Assembly: GCF_014334095.1 (NCBI RefSeq)
Contig: NZ_CP060495.1
Span: forward strand, 16,001-80,000
Length of the DNA stretch: 64,000 nucleotides
Direction: 5' to 3'
Source: Novosphingopyxis iocasae
GTDB lineage: Bacteria; Pseudomonadota; Alphaproteobacteria; Sphingomonadales; Sphingomonadaceae
The position numbers and the translations under genes are program-made. Shown here in pieces: positions 1 to 8,834 of the stretch (within the stretch, counting starts at the first letter, position 1; each line of letters starts with the position of its first letter). Under the pieces are notes generated by a model. That model worked only from the letters and a program-made list of their open reading frames with translations. It was not told the DNA's origin and searched no databases.

Positions 1-1291
<1,291 letters not shown>

Positions 1292-1296
1292 CGGTC

Positions 1297-1587
1297 TTAC
1301 GCCTTCTCGATCGGTACGCTGGTGTCGATGGCAAGGTCTTGCCGCACCGTCGGGCCGCTGGCGCGCACCCGGTCCTTGATGTGGAGCGGCATCGGGCCGC
1401 GATCGGTCTGTTCGGCTTCCACGCTGTAGCCCGCATTGACGCGGCGGGCCGCATCCTCGCGCTGCAGGATCGCGTCTGCTTCCGTGCCCGCATCGACGGC
1501 ATCGGAGAGATGGCGGGACCATTCAGTCTCGCCCGCCCACCAGATGACGTCGCCGGTCTTGAGGTCGTTGCCGGTAAGAATGATCAT
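1297..1587 (-). CDS. DUF2849 domain-containing protein
   Basis: Small 96-residue cytoplasmic protein starting MIILTGNDLKTGDVIWW and containing a WS-rich segment typical of DUF2849. Members sit between the siroheme methyltransferase and sulfite reductase genes of alphaproteobacteria, exactly as here: the start codon overlaps the stop of the methyltransferase by four bases (ATGA) and the next gene begins 5 bases on. The conserved position suggests a role in sulfite reductase assembly or electron supply, but no biochemical function is established and no catalytic motif is visible. Confidence 0.85.
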   Translation of the reverse strand: MIILTGNDLKTGDVIWWAGETEWSRHLSDAVDAGTEADAILQREDAARRVNAGYSVEAEQTDRGPMPLHIKDRVRASGPTVRQDLAIDTSVPIEKA

Positions 1588-2375
1588 CGCAATTCTCCAG
1601 AAACCATTAGCGCAGCGCGAACGGACTGCCGAAATTTATCCAGCGCGTTCGAGCGCTTCACTACATCGCCCACCACGATCAGCGCGGGGCTTTTCACCTC
1701 TTCGCGCGCAATCATCGCGCCGAGATCGGTCAGCAGCGTTCGGATAGCGCGGGCGTCGCCGCGGGTGCCGTTTTCCAGCACGGCAACCGGCGTATCGGGC
1801 GACAGGCCGTCGTCGATCAGCTTTTCCGAAATCGCATCGGCCGTCGCGACGCCCATATAGATGACGAGCGTGCGGCCCTTGCCCGCTAGCCCCGCCCAAT
1901 TCTGATCACTCAGCCCCTTGCACTGGCCCGCGACGAAGGTGACCGCGCTCGCATCCTCGCGGTGGGTAAGGGGGAGCAGCGCTTCGGCCGCGCAGCCATT
2001 CGCGGCGCTGATGCCGGGGACGACTTCCACCGGAACGCCCGCGGCGCGCAGTTCCTCGGCCTCCTCGCCGCCGCGCCCGAAGACGAACGGATCGCCGCCC
2101 TTCAGCCGCACGACATCATGACCCGCCTTAGCTTCAGCCACCAGCAGAGCGTTGATGTCTTCCTGCGGCAGCGTATGGCGCGCGCGCTTCTTGGCGACCG
2201 AGATCAAGCGCGCATCAGGGCGCGCCATTGCCATGATTTCCGGCGCGACAAGGCCGTCATGGACGATCAACCGCGCCCGCTCGATCAGCCGCGCGGCTTT
2301 CAGCGTCAGCAGCTCAGGGTCGCCGGGGCCTGCACCGACCAGATGGACGGTGCCGATGGTGGTAGCTTCAGTCAT
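1584..2375 (-). CDS. cobA: Uroporphyrinogen-III C-methyltransferase (SUMT)
   Basis: S-adenosylmethionine-dependent enzyme that methylates uroporphyrinogen III at C-2 and C-7 to give precorrin-2, precursor of the siroheme required by the neighbouring sulfite reductase. The 263-residue protein has the SUMT glycine-rich motif GAGPGDPELLT near residues 14-24 and the VRLKGGDPFVFGRGGEE signature near residues 85-101. It has the length of a stand-alone CobA/SUMT and lacks the CysG N-terminal dehydrogenase/ferrochelatase part. The ATG at 2375 is preferred over an upstream in-frame start at 2411, because homology begins just after it. First gene of the cobA-DUF2849-cysI operon. Confidence 0.92.
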   Translation of the reverse strand: MTEATTIGTVHLVGAGPGDPELLTLKAARLIERARLIVHDGLVAPEIMAMARPDARLISVAKKRARHTLPQEDINALLVAEAKAGHDVVRLKGGDPFVFGRGGEEAEELRAAGVPVEVVPGISAANGCAAEALLPLTHREDASAVTFVAGQCKGLSDQNWAGLAGKGRTLVIYMGVATADAISEKLIDDGLSPDTPVAVLENGTRGDARAIRTLLTDLGAMIAREEVKSPALIVVGDVVKRSNALDKFRQSVRAALMVSGELR

Positions 2376-2449
2376 GATGCAGGAGATGGAGGCGGGCGTC
2401 CTCCGGCGCAAATGAGGAAGCGTTGGCCGGGGTGAAGGGAAGCTTTAGC

Positions 2450-2463
2450 TAAGAATATTCTAA
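2450..2463. promoter_or_regulatory. Palindromic operator candidate upstream of cobA-cysI operon
   Basis: TAAGAATATTCTAA, whose inner ten bases AGAATATTCT (2452-2461) form a perfect palindrome. It stands 75 bases upstream of the cobA start in the 109-base gap after astD. This is one of the few AT-rich stretches nearby, consistent with a repressor or activator site at the operon promoter. The cognate regulator is not identifiable from this window; a sulfur-responsive factor is an inference from position only. Confidence 0.4.
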
Positions 2464-2484
2464 CCCGTCCGCTTTCGCGCAGAC

Positions 2485-3921
2485 CTATTCCTCGCTTGCT
2501 TCGGCAGGGTGATATTCGTCGGCCTTGATGCCGATGCCGATACGGGCATTGGGCTTGTCGTTCTCCGCGGATACCACCGGAAAGGCGCAATAGTCGGCGG
2601 CGTAATAGGCGCTCGGGCGGTGGTTGCCGGACAGGCCGATGCCGCCAAACGGCGCGTGGCTGGTGGCACCGTTGGTGGTGCCGTTCCAATTGACGATCCC
2701 GGCGCGGCTGTTCGCCCAGAATTTGTCATAGAGCTTGCTGTCGCCGCCCACCAGCGCAGCGGACAGGCCGAAGCGGGTGTTGTTCGCCTCCGCGATCGCC
2801 TCGTCGAACTCATCGACGCGGATCACCTGGAGGAGCGGTCCGAACAGCTCGATATCGGGGCGTTCGGGCATGTCGGTGACATCGATAATGCCCGGCGTTA
2901 CGAACGGAAGGGTCTCATCCGGGCGGCGCATGTGTTTGATGGGCCGGCCACCATGGCTCATCAGCGCGACGAAGCTTTCGGTCAGGCCGTCGGCGGTATT
3001 GTTATCGATCACCGGGCCCATGAACGGCGCGGGATCGGCATGGGGGTGATCGATAATCAGCCGGTCCGCGGTACGTTTTACCTCGGCGATCAATTGGTCG
3101 GCCTGACTGCGCTTCACGATCAGGCGGCGCGCGGCGGTGCAGCGCTGTCCGGCGGTGAGGAAGGCAGACTGGATCACCAGCACGGCGGCGCTGTGAATGT
3201 CGTCCGCATCCCAGGCAATGATCGGATTGTTGCCGCCCATTTCCAGCGCCAGGATCTTGTCCGGACGCGTGGCGAATTGCCGGTTGAGCGCAATGCCGGT
3301 GCGCGCGGAGCCGGTGAACAGTAGCCCATCGATGTCGTCATGGCTGCTGAGCTGTTTGCCGACATCCGGGCCGCCCTGAACGCAACGGACCACGCCCTTC
3401 GGGATGCCTGCCCGGTGGTAAAGCTCCACCAGTTTCTCACCAACTGCGGGGGTCTTTTCGGACGGCTTGAACAGAACCGTATTGCCCGCGATCATCGCCG
3501 GGATCATGTGGCCATTCGGCAGATGCGCGGGGAAATTGTAGGGGCCAAGCACCGCCAGCACGCCATGCGGTTTGTGGCGCAGCGCGTTGCGCGCGCCCGA
3601 TCCCTCGACACGGCGCTGCGAGGTGCGATCGGCATAAGCCTTGATCGAGATATCCACCTTGCCGACGACGGCGGCCACTTCGGTGCGCGCTTCCCACACC
3701 GGCTTGCCGGTCTCTCGCGCGATCAGGTCCGCCAGCTCATCCTCGGCATCGCGCGCGATATTGGCGAAACGGCGGATCACCTCGATCCGGTCGGTCAGCG
3801 ATGCGCTTGCCCATCTCGGCCAGGCGGCGCGTGCTTCGGCAACTTCGGCATCCACGTCGGACTGCGTGCCTTCCCAGAGGCGCTCGCCCGTCGCCGGCTC
3901 GCGGGAGATTAGTTGGACCAT
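2485..3921 (-). CDS. astD: N-succinylglutamate 5-semialdehyde dehydrogenase
   Basis: Aldehyde dehydrogenase of the arginine succinyltransferase (AST) pathway: oxidises N-succinylglutamate 5-semialdehyde to N-succinylglutamate with NAD+. The 478-residue protein starts MVQLISREPATGERLWEG, typical of AstD. It has the general-base glutamate in LEMGGNNP, the catalytic cysteine in GQRCTAARR, and the C-terminal FGGIGLSGNHRPSAYYAADYC block specific to AstD. The start at 3921 is chosen because the 45 upstream in-frame codons have no family similarity. Unlike in many bacteria it is separated from astAB, which lie 2.6 kb away beyond ssrA. It is transcribed toward cobA but separated by 109 bases. Confidence 0.94.
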   Translation of the reverse strand: MVQLISREPATGERLWEGTQSDVDAEVAEARAAWPRWASASLTDRIEVIRRFANIARDAEDELADLIARETGKPVWEARTEVAAVVGKVDISIKAYADRTSQRRVEGSGARNALRHKPHGVLAVLGPYNFPAHLPNGHMIPAMIAGNTVLFKPSEKTPAVGEKLVELYHRAGIPKGVVRCVQGGPDVGKQLSSHDDIDGLLFTGSARTGIALNRQFATRPDKILALEMGGNNPIIAWDADDIHSAAVLVIQSAFLTAGQRCTAARRLIVKRSQADQLIAEVKRTADRLIIDHPHADPAPFMGPVIDNNTADGLTESFVALMSHGGRPIKHMRRPDETLPFVTPGIIDVTDMPERPDIELFGPLLQVIRVDEFDEAIAEANNTRFGLSAALVGGDSKLYDKFWANSRAGIVNWNGTTNGATSHAPFGGIGLSGNHRPSAYYAADYCAFPVVSAENDKPNARIGIGIKADEYHPAEASEE

Positions 3922-4101
3922 AACTACCTGTTCATAAACGTGGATGCAGTTCGGACGCGGGTCTATAGCATGTCCGGAGAGAGGTAAATGCGTGGGTGTC
4001 TCCGGCGTTCCGGTGTGGTGGGCCACGGGCGAAACCGCTTGATCAGGCAACGCCATGGCCTGATGCAGGAGGCCGTGCTGGAGAGAGATGGAGGTGATGA
4101 T

Positions 4102-4647
4102 ATGACCAGGATGTATCGGCCGATGCTGGGCGCGATGGTTTTTCTGGCATCGGGCCTTGCCATCCCGGCGGGCCTTTCGGCGCAGGGTGCCGCGCCCCCC
4201 CCGGTCAGCAGCCAGCCGGTGCCGGGCGAGCTGGAGATGGCCAAGTTGATTTGGAGCACGATGGTTGCGGTCGATCAGGCGAACCGTTCAAGCAATTATT
4301 CGGTGCTGCGCGATATCAGCGCGCCCGCATTCCAGATTGCCAACGATCCCGGCCAGCTTGCGCGCATATTCGCCGGCTTGCGGGCGAGCGGAACGGACCT
4401 GTCCAATACGCTGCTGCTAGCGCCCACTTATCGCGCGCCGCCCGCCATCGTGTCTCCCGGCGTCATGCGCGTGCAGGGTTATTTCGGGCTGCGGCCCACG
4501 GCGGTGAATTTCGATTTCAGCTATCAGTGGGTGGAAGGGCGCTGGCGGCTTGTCGGCGTTTCGATTGCGCCCGCCAGCCTCGGCACCGTGCAGCCGGGCG
4601 ATCCGGAGCCGTTGCAGACCGCGCCCGAGGCCCGGCCGGGACGCTGA
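4102..4647 (+). CDS. Hypothetical secreted/periplasmic protein
   Basis: 181 residues beginning with a basic N-terminus, a hydrophobic core and a signal-peptidase I type site (AGLSAQG, around residue 28). The mature part contains no motif that I can tie to a known enzyme. Its second half (VQGYFGLRP, FDFSYQWVEGRWRLVGVSI) resembles the strand pattern of NTF2-like small beta-barrel folds, a weak inference. A good Shine-Dalgarno GGAGGTG at about 4090 fixes the ATG at 4102; 38 in-frame upstream codons are ignored. It lies divergently from astD and 90-odd bases before the tmRNA gene. Confidence 0.75.
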   Translation: MTRMYRPMLGAMVFLASGLAIPAGLSAQGAAPPPVSSQPVPGELEMAKLIWSTMVAVDQANRSSNYSVLRDISAPAFQIANDPGQLARIFAGLRASGTDLSNTLLLAPTYRAPPAIVSPGVMRVQGYFGLRPTAVNFDFSYQWVEGRWRLVGVSIAPASLGTVQPGDPEPLQTAPEARPGR

Positions 4648-4744
4648 GGCGGAGGGCGACCCCACGCCTTTCCGCCAGCTGCGGTTTGCAATCACTTTTC
4701 ATTCAGCTTCAAGCGCCTATATGGGTGCTTGCCGGTTTCGATCG

Positions 4745-5075
4745 GCTATGGCGATAAAGTGTGTTGTGCAATAGGCGCAGCGGACCCGGGGGCAGTACCC
4801 GGCGGCTCCACCATAAACCGCAGTTTCTGCGGCTCATGACGGGGCCGAACCAGGATCGACGTGTGTTGAAAGACAGCGCTTTCGCCCGGGCTGAGTAACC
4901 CGTTAAAGGCTCAAAACTCATAAGTGCCAACGATAACGAAGCACTTGCTCTTGCTGCGTAATTGATGCCCTAACGGGCTGACATTACACAAATAGAACGC
5001 GGCCGGGTCGGCCGGGCAACAGAAAGACTACAGCGGTTTGGGGGGCACCGGGCAACAGAAGCCTCCCACCTAGTT
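4745..5075 (+). ncRNA. ssrA: Two-piece (circularly permuted) tmRNA, ssrA
   Basis: Trans-translation RNA that rescues stalled ribosomes with SmpB. The permuted order is clear. The acceptor piece comes first, with T-arm CCGGG-GGCAGTA-CCCGG (4786-4802), acceptor strand CGGCTCC (4803-4809) and discriminator A plus CCA (4810-4813). A spacer of about 27 bases follows, then the coding piece from 4841 (GGGGCCG), which pairs with 4803-4809 in all seven positions including one G-U. The tag reading frame runs from GCC 4926 to TAA 4959-4961, encoding ANDNEALALAA. CCCGTTA (4899-4905) pairs with TAACGGG (4971-4977), closing the domain around the tag. A GGGGGGC/GCCTCCC helix (5040-5046/5061-5067) lies near the 3' end. 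The outer ends are approximate. smpB is at 35.1 kb. Confidence 0.95.
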
Positions 5076-5108
5076 TCCCCACATTCCTAAGACGGCGAAC
5101 CGATCGAT

Positions 5109-5453
5109 ATGAACTTCGTCGAGCTCTATCACGGCACGATCATCGCGATCGGAGACGATACCGGCGCATCGGATTCGCTGCTGCATGTCCATGCCGGGCT
5201 GGCGATCATGCTGATCGCGCGGCTGGTGACGCGCAAATCGCTGGCGACGCCGATCCCCTTCCTGGTCGTCTGCCTGGCCGAGCTGTTCAACGAGGTGATG
5301 GACCGGCTGGCCACAGGTAGCTGGCGACCGGCCGATACCGGCCTGGATGTGGTGAACACATTGTTCTGGCCGTTTATGCTCATGATCGGCCTGCGCATCC
5401 GCCGCGCTCGCGAGATCGAACGGCGCAAACCGGACGGCGAGACGCCTAGCTGA
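5109..5453 (+). CDS. Hypothetical small membrane protein
   Basis: 114-residue protein with about three hydrophobic segments (roughly residues 26-40, 48-62 and 82-98) and a basic, hydrophilic C-terminal tail (IRRAREIERRKPDGE). The spacing of acidic and asparagine residues (VHAGLAI, AELFNEVMDR, TGLDVVNT) is reminiscent of VanZ-like membrane proteins, but this is too weak to name it. It begins some 35 bases after the tmRNA gene, on the same strand, and its 3' end overlaps the convergent next gene by eight bases. Confidence 0.7.
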   Translation: MNFVELYHGTIIAIGDDTGASDSLLHVHAGLAIMLIARLVTRKSLATPIPFLVVCLAELFNEVMDRLATGSWRPADTGLDVVNTLFWPFMLMIGLRIRRAREIERRKPDGETPS

Positions 5454-5682
5454 GCCCGTCCCGCTCGCGCTCCAGATCCACGGCCTGCAACATCTTTGCG
5501 CCGGCCATGAACACGGCGGCGCAGCAGCAGCCGAACATGATCCAGCCCAGCCAGCCCGGATAGGTCTGCACATAGGTCGCGCCGCGCTGCGTGGCGCCCA
5601 GCGCCAAACCGAAGGTGATCAGAAACACCTCGGCCCGGGATTTTACGATGAACAGGCGCAGAATTCGATGCAGCAAAGACAT
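5446..5682 (-). CDS. Hypothetical small inner-membrane protein
   Basis: 78 residues with a positively charged N-terminus (LHRILRLFIVKSR) followed by two hydrophobic helices (about residues 17-32 and 42-62), the second with three consecutive cysteines (GCCCA). No family is recognised. The ATG at 5682 directly follows GTTAAC, leaving no Shine-Dalgarno sequence, so either the message is leaderless or translation begins slightly downstream. CtrA-like boxes lie just upstream (5683-5698 and 5761-5776). It is convergent with the previous small membrane protein, overlapping by eight bases. Confidence 0.6.
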   Translation of the reverse strand: MSLLHRILRLFIVKSRAEVFLITFGLALGATQRGATYVQTYPGWLGWIMFGCCCAAVFMAGAKMLQAVDLERERDGLS

Positions 5683-5698
5683 GTTAACGGTTTAGCAA
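5683..5698 (-). promoter_or_regulatory. Imperfect CtrA-like box next to small membrane gene
   Basis: Reading the minus strand: TTGC-N7-TTAAC, against the CtrA consensus TTAA-N7-TTAAC (two mismatches, both in the first half). It abuts the ATG of the 78-residue gene. Weak on its own; a second, better box lies about 60 bases further upstream. Confidence 0.25.
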
Positions 5699-5760
5699 CC
5701 ATCATGCCAAGCGCGGATGGCTGCGGATCATTACGGGTCCGGCGAGACCCGATTGTAAAG

Positions 5761-5776
5761 TTACCCGACAGTTAAC
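5761..5776 (+). promoter_or_regulatory. CtrA-like box
   Basis: TTAC-CCGACAG-TTAAC: the two halves are separated by exactly seven bases and differ from the alphaproteobacterial CtrA consensus TTAA-N7-TTAAC at one position. It lies in the 110-base gap between the DUF1203 gene and the small membrane-protein gene, about 80-95 bases upstream of the latter. The CtrA phosphorelay kinase CckA is encoded in this window at 38.5-40.9 kb. Confidence 0.4.
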
Positions 5777-5792
5777 CCTGACAGCAGAACCG

Positions 5793-6260
5793 TCAGTCCC
5801 GGTCGACCCGGGCGGCGAAGCATCCATATTTGGCATAGTGGACGTGGAGATAGTCCGCTGCGCCGCTGCCGAGCAGCCTTTTGATCGCCGGTTCGATGGC
5901 GTCCCCTTCGGCCAGCTCTGCGTCGACGATATTCCCGTCGGCGTCGAATGCGCGTAGCGCCACCATCCGCTGCCGCATAACGGCGGGGACTTCGTCGCGA
6001 AACTGGGCGCGAGTATCGGCGCCCTCGCGTACGAATATGGCGTAACGCGATCGGTAGGGGCTGTCAGCCGGCTGATGCTCGTAATTGAGCAGGATGGCGG
6101 TTTCGCCGACGTCAAGGTCGCGCAGTTCGATGCGGTCCGGCACGCCGGGGCTGCTGTCCGCCACCACGCGCCGCGCGCCCAGTTTTGCGAGCTCGGTGTC
6201 GCTGAGGCCGTAGAGCGATTGGAAGGGAGCGGGGTCGAGTCCGCGGATGCAATAGGTCAT
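5793..6260 (-). CDS. DUF1203 domain-containing protein
   Basis: 155-residue cytoplasmic protein matching DUF1203 throughout: N-terminal IRGLDPAPFQSLYGLSDTEL, the central LLNYEHQPADSPYRSRYAIFVREG block (about residues 56-80), and the C-terminal DYLHVHYAKYGCFAARV. The function of the family is unknown. It is monocistronic here, with 110 bases to the next leftward gene. The upstream gap (6261-6548) carries hairpin-rich intergenic sequence. Confidence 0.88.
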   Translation of the reverse strand: MTYCIRGLDPAPFQSLYGLSDTELAKLGARRVVADSSPGVPDRIELRDLDVGETAILLNYEHQPADSPYRSRYAIFVREGADTRAQFRDEVPAVMRQRMVALRAFDADGNIVDAELAEGDAIEPAIKRLLGSGAADYLHVHYAKYGCFAARVDRD

Positions 6261-6548
6261 AGGGAGGTCCTTTCGTGAGTCGGGACCGAAGCTAAGTCAG
6301 AAGGGCATGGACGGCTTCCCGAACCTTGCGGTCGAAGCGATTTTCTTTTGCATGCGTGTGCAATCCCCTCCCCCTCAATGGCAGAGGCGCGAGACTTGCT
6401 AAGCGCAGCGAACCTGGTCGCAGCGGTGGGGGTGGTGGTTCCGGAAGGCGCTAACGGTCCATAAAACCGGCCTTACCCTCATCCAACTCCGCCTAGCTGG
6501 CGGAGCTAGCAAGGTTAGGTATCCTTCCCCCGGCAGGAGAAGGACGGA
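6261..6548. other. Gene-free stretch with intergenic hairpins
   Basis: No convincing coding region. The stretch contains a CTCCGCC-TAGCT-GGCGGAG hairpin (6487-6505) followed by a GCTAGCAAGG element, and a TCCTTC/GAAGGA inverted repeat just beyond the astB stop. This composition is what I recall of short dispersed intergenic repeats in sphingomonads. The hairpins could also end the astB transcript, though no T-run follows on that strand. Confidence 0.45.
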
Positions 6549-7802
6549 TCAGCGCAACTCGCCCAGCTCCAGCGCTTGCAGCAGCGCGGCACGGGCCCTT
6601 TCGACCTCTTCGGCCAGCTTCGGATCGGCGAGCTGCGCGGGCGCAATATCCTCGGGCCAGTGCTGGGCGATCACTTCGGCGATCCGATCCAGCTTTGCCT
6701 CGTCTGCCAGGAAGCGTGGATCCACCGTCGCGGGATCGGCGACCACGCGCAAACGCAGGCAAGCAGGGCCGCCGCCATTGGCCATGGACTGGCGCACATC
6801 GACCGGGATTACGCGGCGGATCGGGCCGTTGCCGGCGGTCATTTCCTGCAGCCAGTCCCAGACCGACGGTGTCTCCTTGGCCTCCAGCGGCACGATCAGC
6901 GCCATCTCGTCCTCCGGCAGCGTCACGAGCTGTGCGTTGAACAGATAGCTTGCGATGGCATCGGCCAGGGACACGCGCGCGGCAGGCACGGTGACGATTT
7001 CCGCCTCCGGCAGCTTGGCGCGGATCTCGGCATAGGTCGCGTCGGGATCGGCGAAGGCTTGCTCATGCGCGAACAGCACATTCTCGTTGGCGACGGCGAC
7101 CACATCATTGTGGAACGCGCCTTCGGCAATCGCCTTCGCGGCCTGTTCGATATGGATCACGCGGCTGGGGTCCAGCCCATGCGCCCGCGCGACGGCCTTG
7201 CTGGCCTCGATATGCTGGCGCGCGGGGAAGGAACCGCCCGTTCGGCCGTGCACGAACAATTCGATCCCGGCGGCATCATGGCTGGCCGCCATCCGCATAT
7301 GGTTGGCCGCGCCTTCGTCTCCGAAGGGCGGGGGCACGGGGCCATGCACCGCGAAATGGGCTTCATCGGCAAAAGCCAGCTTCAGCTGCGCCAGTGTGCC
7401 GCGCCATTCGTGGCTGCGGTGCGGCATGGTGATGAGGTTCGCGACCGTCAGATGGCAGCGTCCGTCCTGCGTATCCGGCGCAGGCGAAACGGTGGCGGCG
7501 TTGGCGGTCCACATGGCAGACGCGCTGTAAGCGGCAGCGCGGATATGATTTTCGGCTGTGGATAAATCCGTGGAAAGGCTGTCGAGCCACTGTCGATTGG
7601 GCCGATCGAGCGGCAGGAAGAAGCCCTGCGGCAGCCCGCGCCGCAGATTGCCGCGCATCTTCTCAACCCCCTGCAGCGCTGCCGCGCGCGGATGCGAGAC
7701 CGATCCCTTGTTGTTGGTCGCGGCGAGGTTACCCGGGCTGAGGCCTGCGTAATTGTGGCTCGGACCGACGATGCCGTCGAAATTGATTTCGGTGATGGTC
7801 AT
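6549..7802 (-). CDS. astB: N-succinylarginine dihydrolase
   Basis: Second step of the AST pathway: hydrolyses N2-succinylarginine to N2-succinylornithine, CO2 and two ammonia, so arginine nitrogen is released here. The protein has 417 residues. The N-terminal INFDGIVGPSHNYAGLSPGN block and NMHR-like MANGGGPACLRLRVV with the catalytic cysteine near residue 360 are diagnostic, and the family histidine lies in GAFHNDVVAVANENVL. It starts nine bases after the astA stop and is co-transcribed with it. Hairpin-rich DNA follows the stop. Confidence 0.95.
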   Translation of the reverse strand: MTITEINFDGIVGPSHNYAGLSPGNLAATNNKGSVSHPRAAALQGVEKMRGNLRRGLPQGFFLPLDRPNRQWLDSLSTDLSTAENHIRAAAYSASAMWTANAATVSPAPDTQDGRCHLTVANLITMPHRSHEWRGTLAQLKLAFADEAHFAVHGPVPPPFGDEGAANHMRMAASHDAAGIELFVHGRTGGSFPARQHIEASKAVARAHGLDPSRVIHIEQAAKAIAEGAFHNDVVAVANENVLFAHEQAFADPDATYAEIRAKLPEAEIVTVPAARVSLADAIASYLFNAQLVTLPEDEMALIVPLEAKETPSVWDWLQEMTAGNGPIRRVIPVDVRQSMANGGGPACLRLRVVADPATVDPRFLADEAKLDRIAEVIAQHWPEDIAPAQLADPKLAEEVERARAALLQALELGELR

Positions 7803-7811
7803 GCTTCTTCC

Positions 7812-8834
7812 TTAGCGCGCGATCCAGGTAACGGTGTCGCCGACATCCACCTTCAGGCGCTTCGCTGCGTCCGGCCTAAGCACGATGCCGCCCTCGCGGC
7901 GCGCCACCTTGGCATATCCGCCGCGCCAATCGGCAAGGCGGCCGGTGGCAACCAGCGCCTGTTCGCAGTCGTCCTTCTCCAGCTCTTCCACCGCCACGAT
8001 CTGCGCTTCTTGCGCATCGCGCACAGTGGTCACCTGATCGGTGCGCGCGACCATGCTGGGGCCGCCGTCGAAAATGTCGACATAGCCTTCATAGGCGAAG
8101 CCTTCATTTTCCAGCATGCGCATGGCCGCGCGGCCCGATGGATGGGGCAGGCCGATCACGGAGCGCGCGCTTTCGCTCAGCATCGCGGTGTAGATCGGGT
8201 GCTTGGGCATCAGATCGGCGATGAACTGGTTGCCGTGGATGGCGTTGAAATAGTCCGCTTCCTGAAAACTCATGCCGAAGAAGCGGCCCGCCAGACCGTC
8301 CCAGAAAGGCGATCCACCCGCCTCGTCGATGATGCCGCGCAGCTCCGCCAGGATGCGATCGCCGAAGCGCGCGCGGTGCTGGCGGACGAACAGATAGCGG
8401 CTACGCGCGAGCAGCAATCCGAGGCCACCTGCACGGTGGTTTGGATGGAGGAACAGGCCGCCCACCTCGCTCGAACCTTCCAGATCGGTGACGAGGCTGA
8501 GCATCTCCGCGCGGAAGGTGCGGTTGAGCTCCTCGCTCTGCTGCGTCAGGGTGCTGAGGCGATAGCTGTAGAAGGGCCAGCGCTGGCCCACCTGCGCGAA
8601 CAGCTGGCAGGTGCCGCGCACTTCGCCGGTCTCCACCTCTTCCAGCGCCAGCACGAACAGATCGTCCTGCAACTCGTCGCCCGCGCGGGTGAAGGCCTGG
8701 TTCGATCGATCCAGCTTGGCCGTGAGAGATTTGCGATCGGGCGGCAGGTTGGTGAATCCACCGCCGGTGAGCTTCGCCATCTCGTAGAGCGCGCCCAGGT
8801 CGCTGGGGCGCGCGGCGCGGATGATGTAGCTCAT
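7812..8834 (-). CDS. astA: Arginine N-succinyltransferase
   Basis: First step of the AST pathway: transfers succinyl from succinyl-CoA to the alpha-amino group of arginine. The 340-residue length is normal for AstA. It begins MSYIIRAARPSDLGALYEMAKLTGGGFTNLP and carries the GSSEVGGLFLHPNHRAGGLG acyl-CoA-binding region and GLPHPSGRAAMRMLENEGF. The ATG overlaps the stop of the preceding hydrolase gene by four bases (ATGA), indicating translational coupling, and astB follows after nine bases. Confidence 0.95.
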   Translation of the reverse strand: MSYIIRAARPSDLGALYEMAKLTGGGFTNLPPDRKSLTAKLDRSNQAFTRAGDELQDDLFVLALEEVETGEVRGTCQLFAQVGQRWPFYSYRLSTLTQQSEELNRTFRAEMLSLVTDLEGSSEVGGLFLHPNHRAGGLGLLLARSRYLFVRQHRARFGDRILAELRGIIDEAGGSPFWDGLAGRFFGMSFQEADYFNAIHGNQFIADLMPKHPIYTAMLSESARSVIGLPHPSGRAAMRMLENEGFAYEGYVDIFDGGPSMVARTDQVTTVRDAQEAQIVAVEELEKDDCEQALVATGRLADWRGGYAKVARREGGIVLRPDAAKRLKVDVGDTVTWIAR

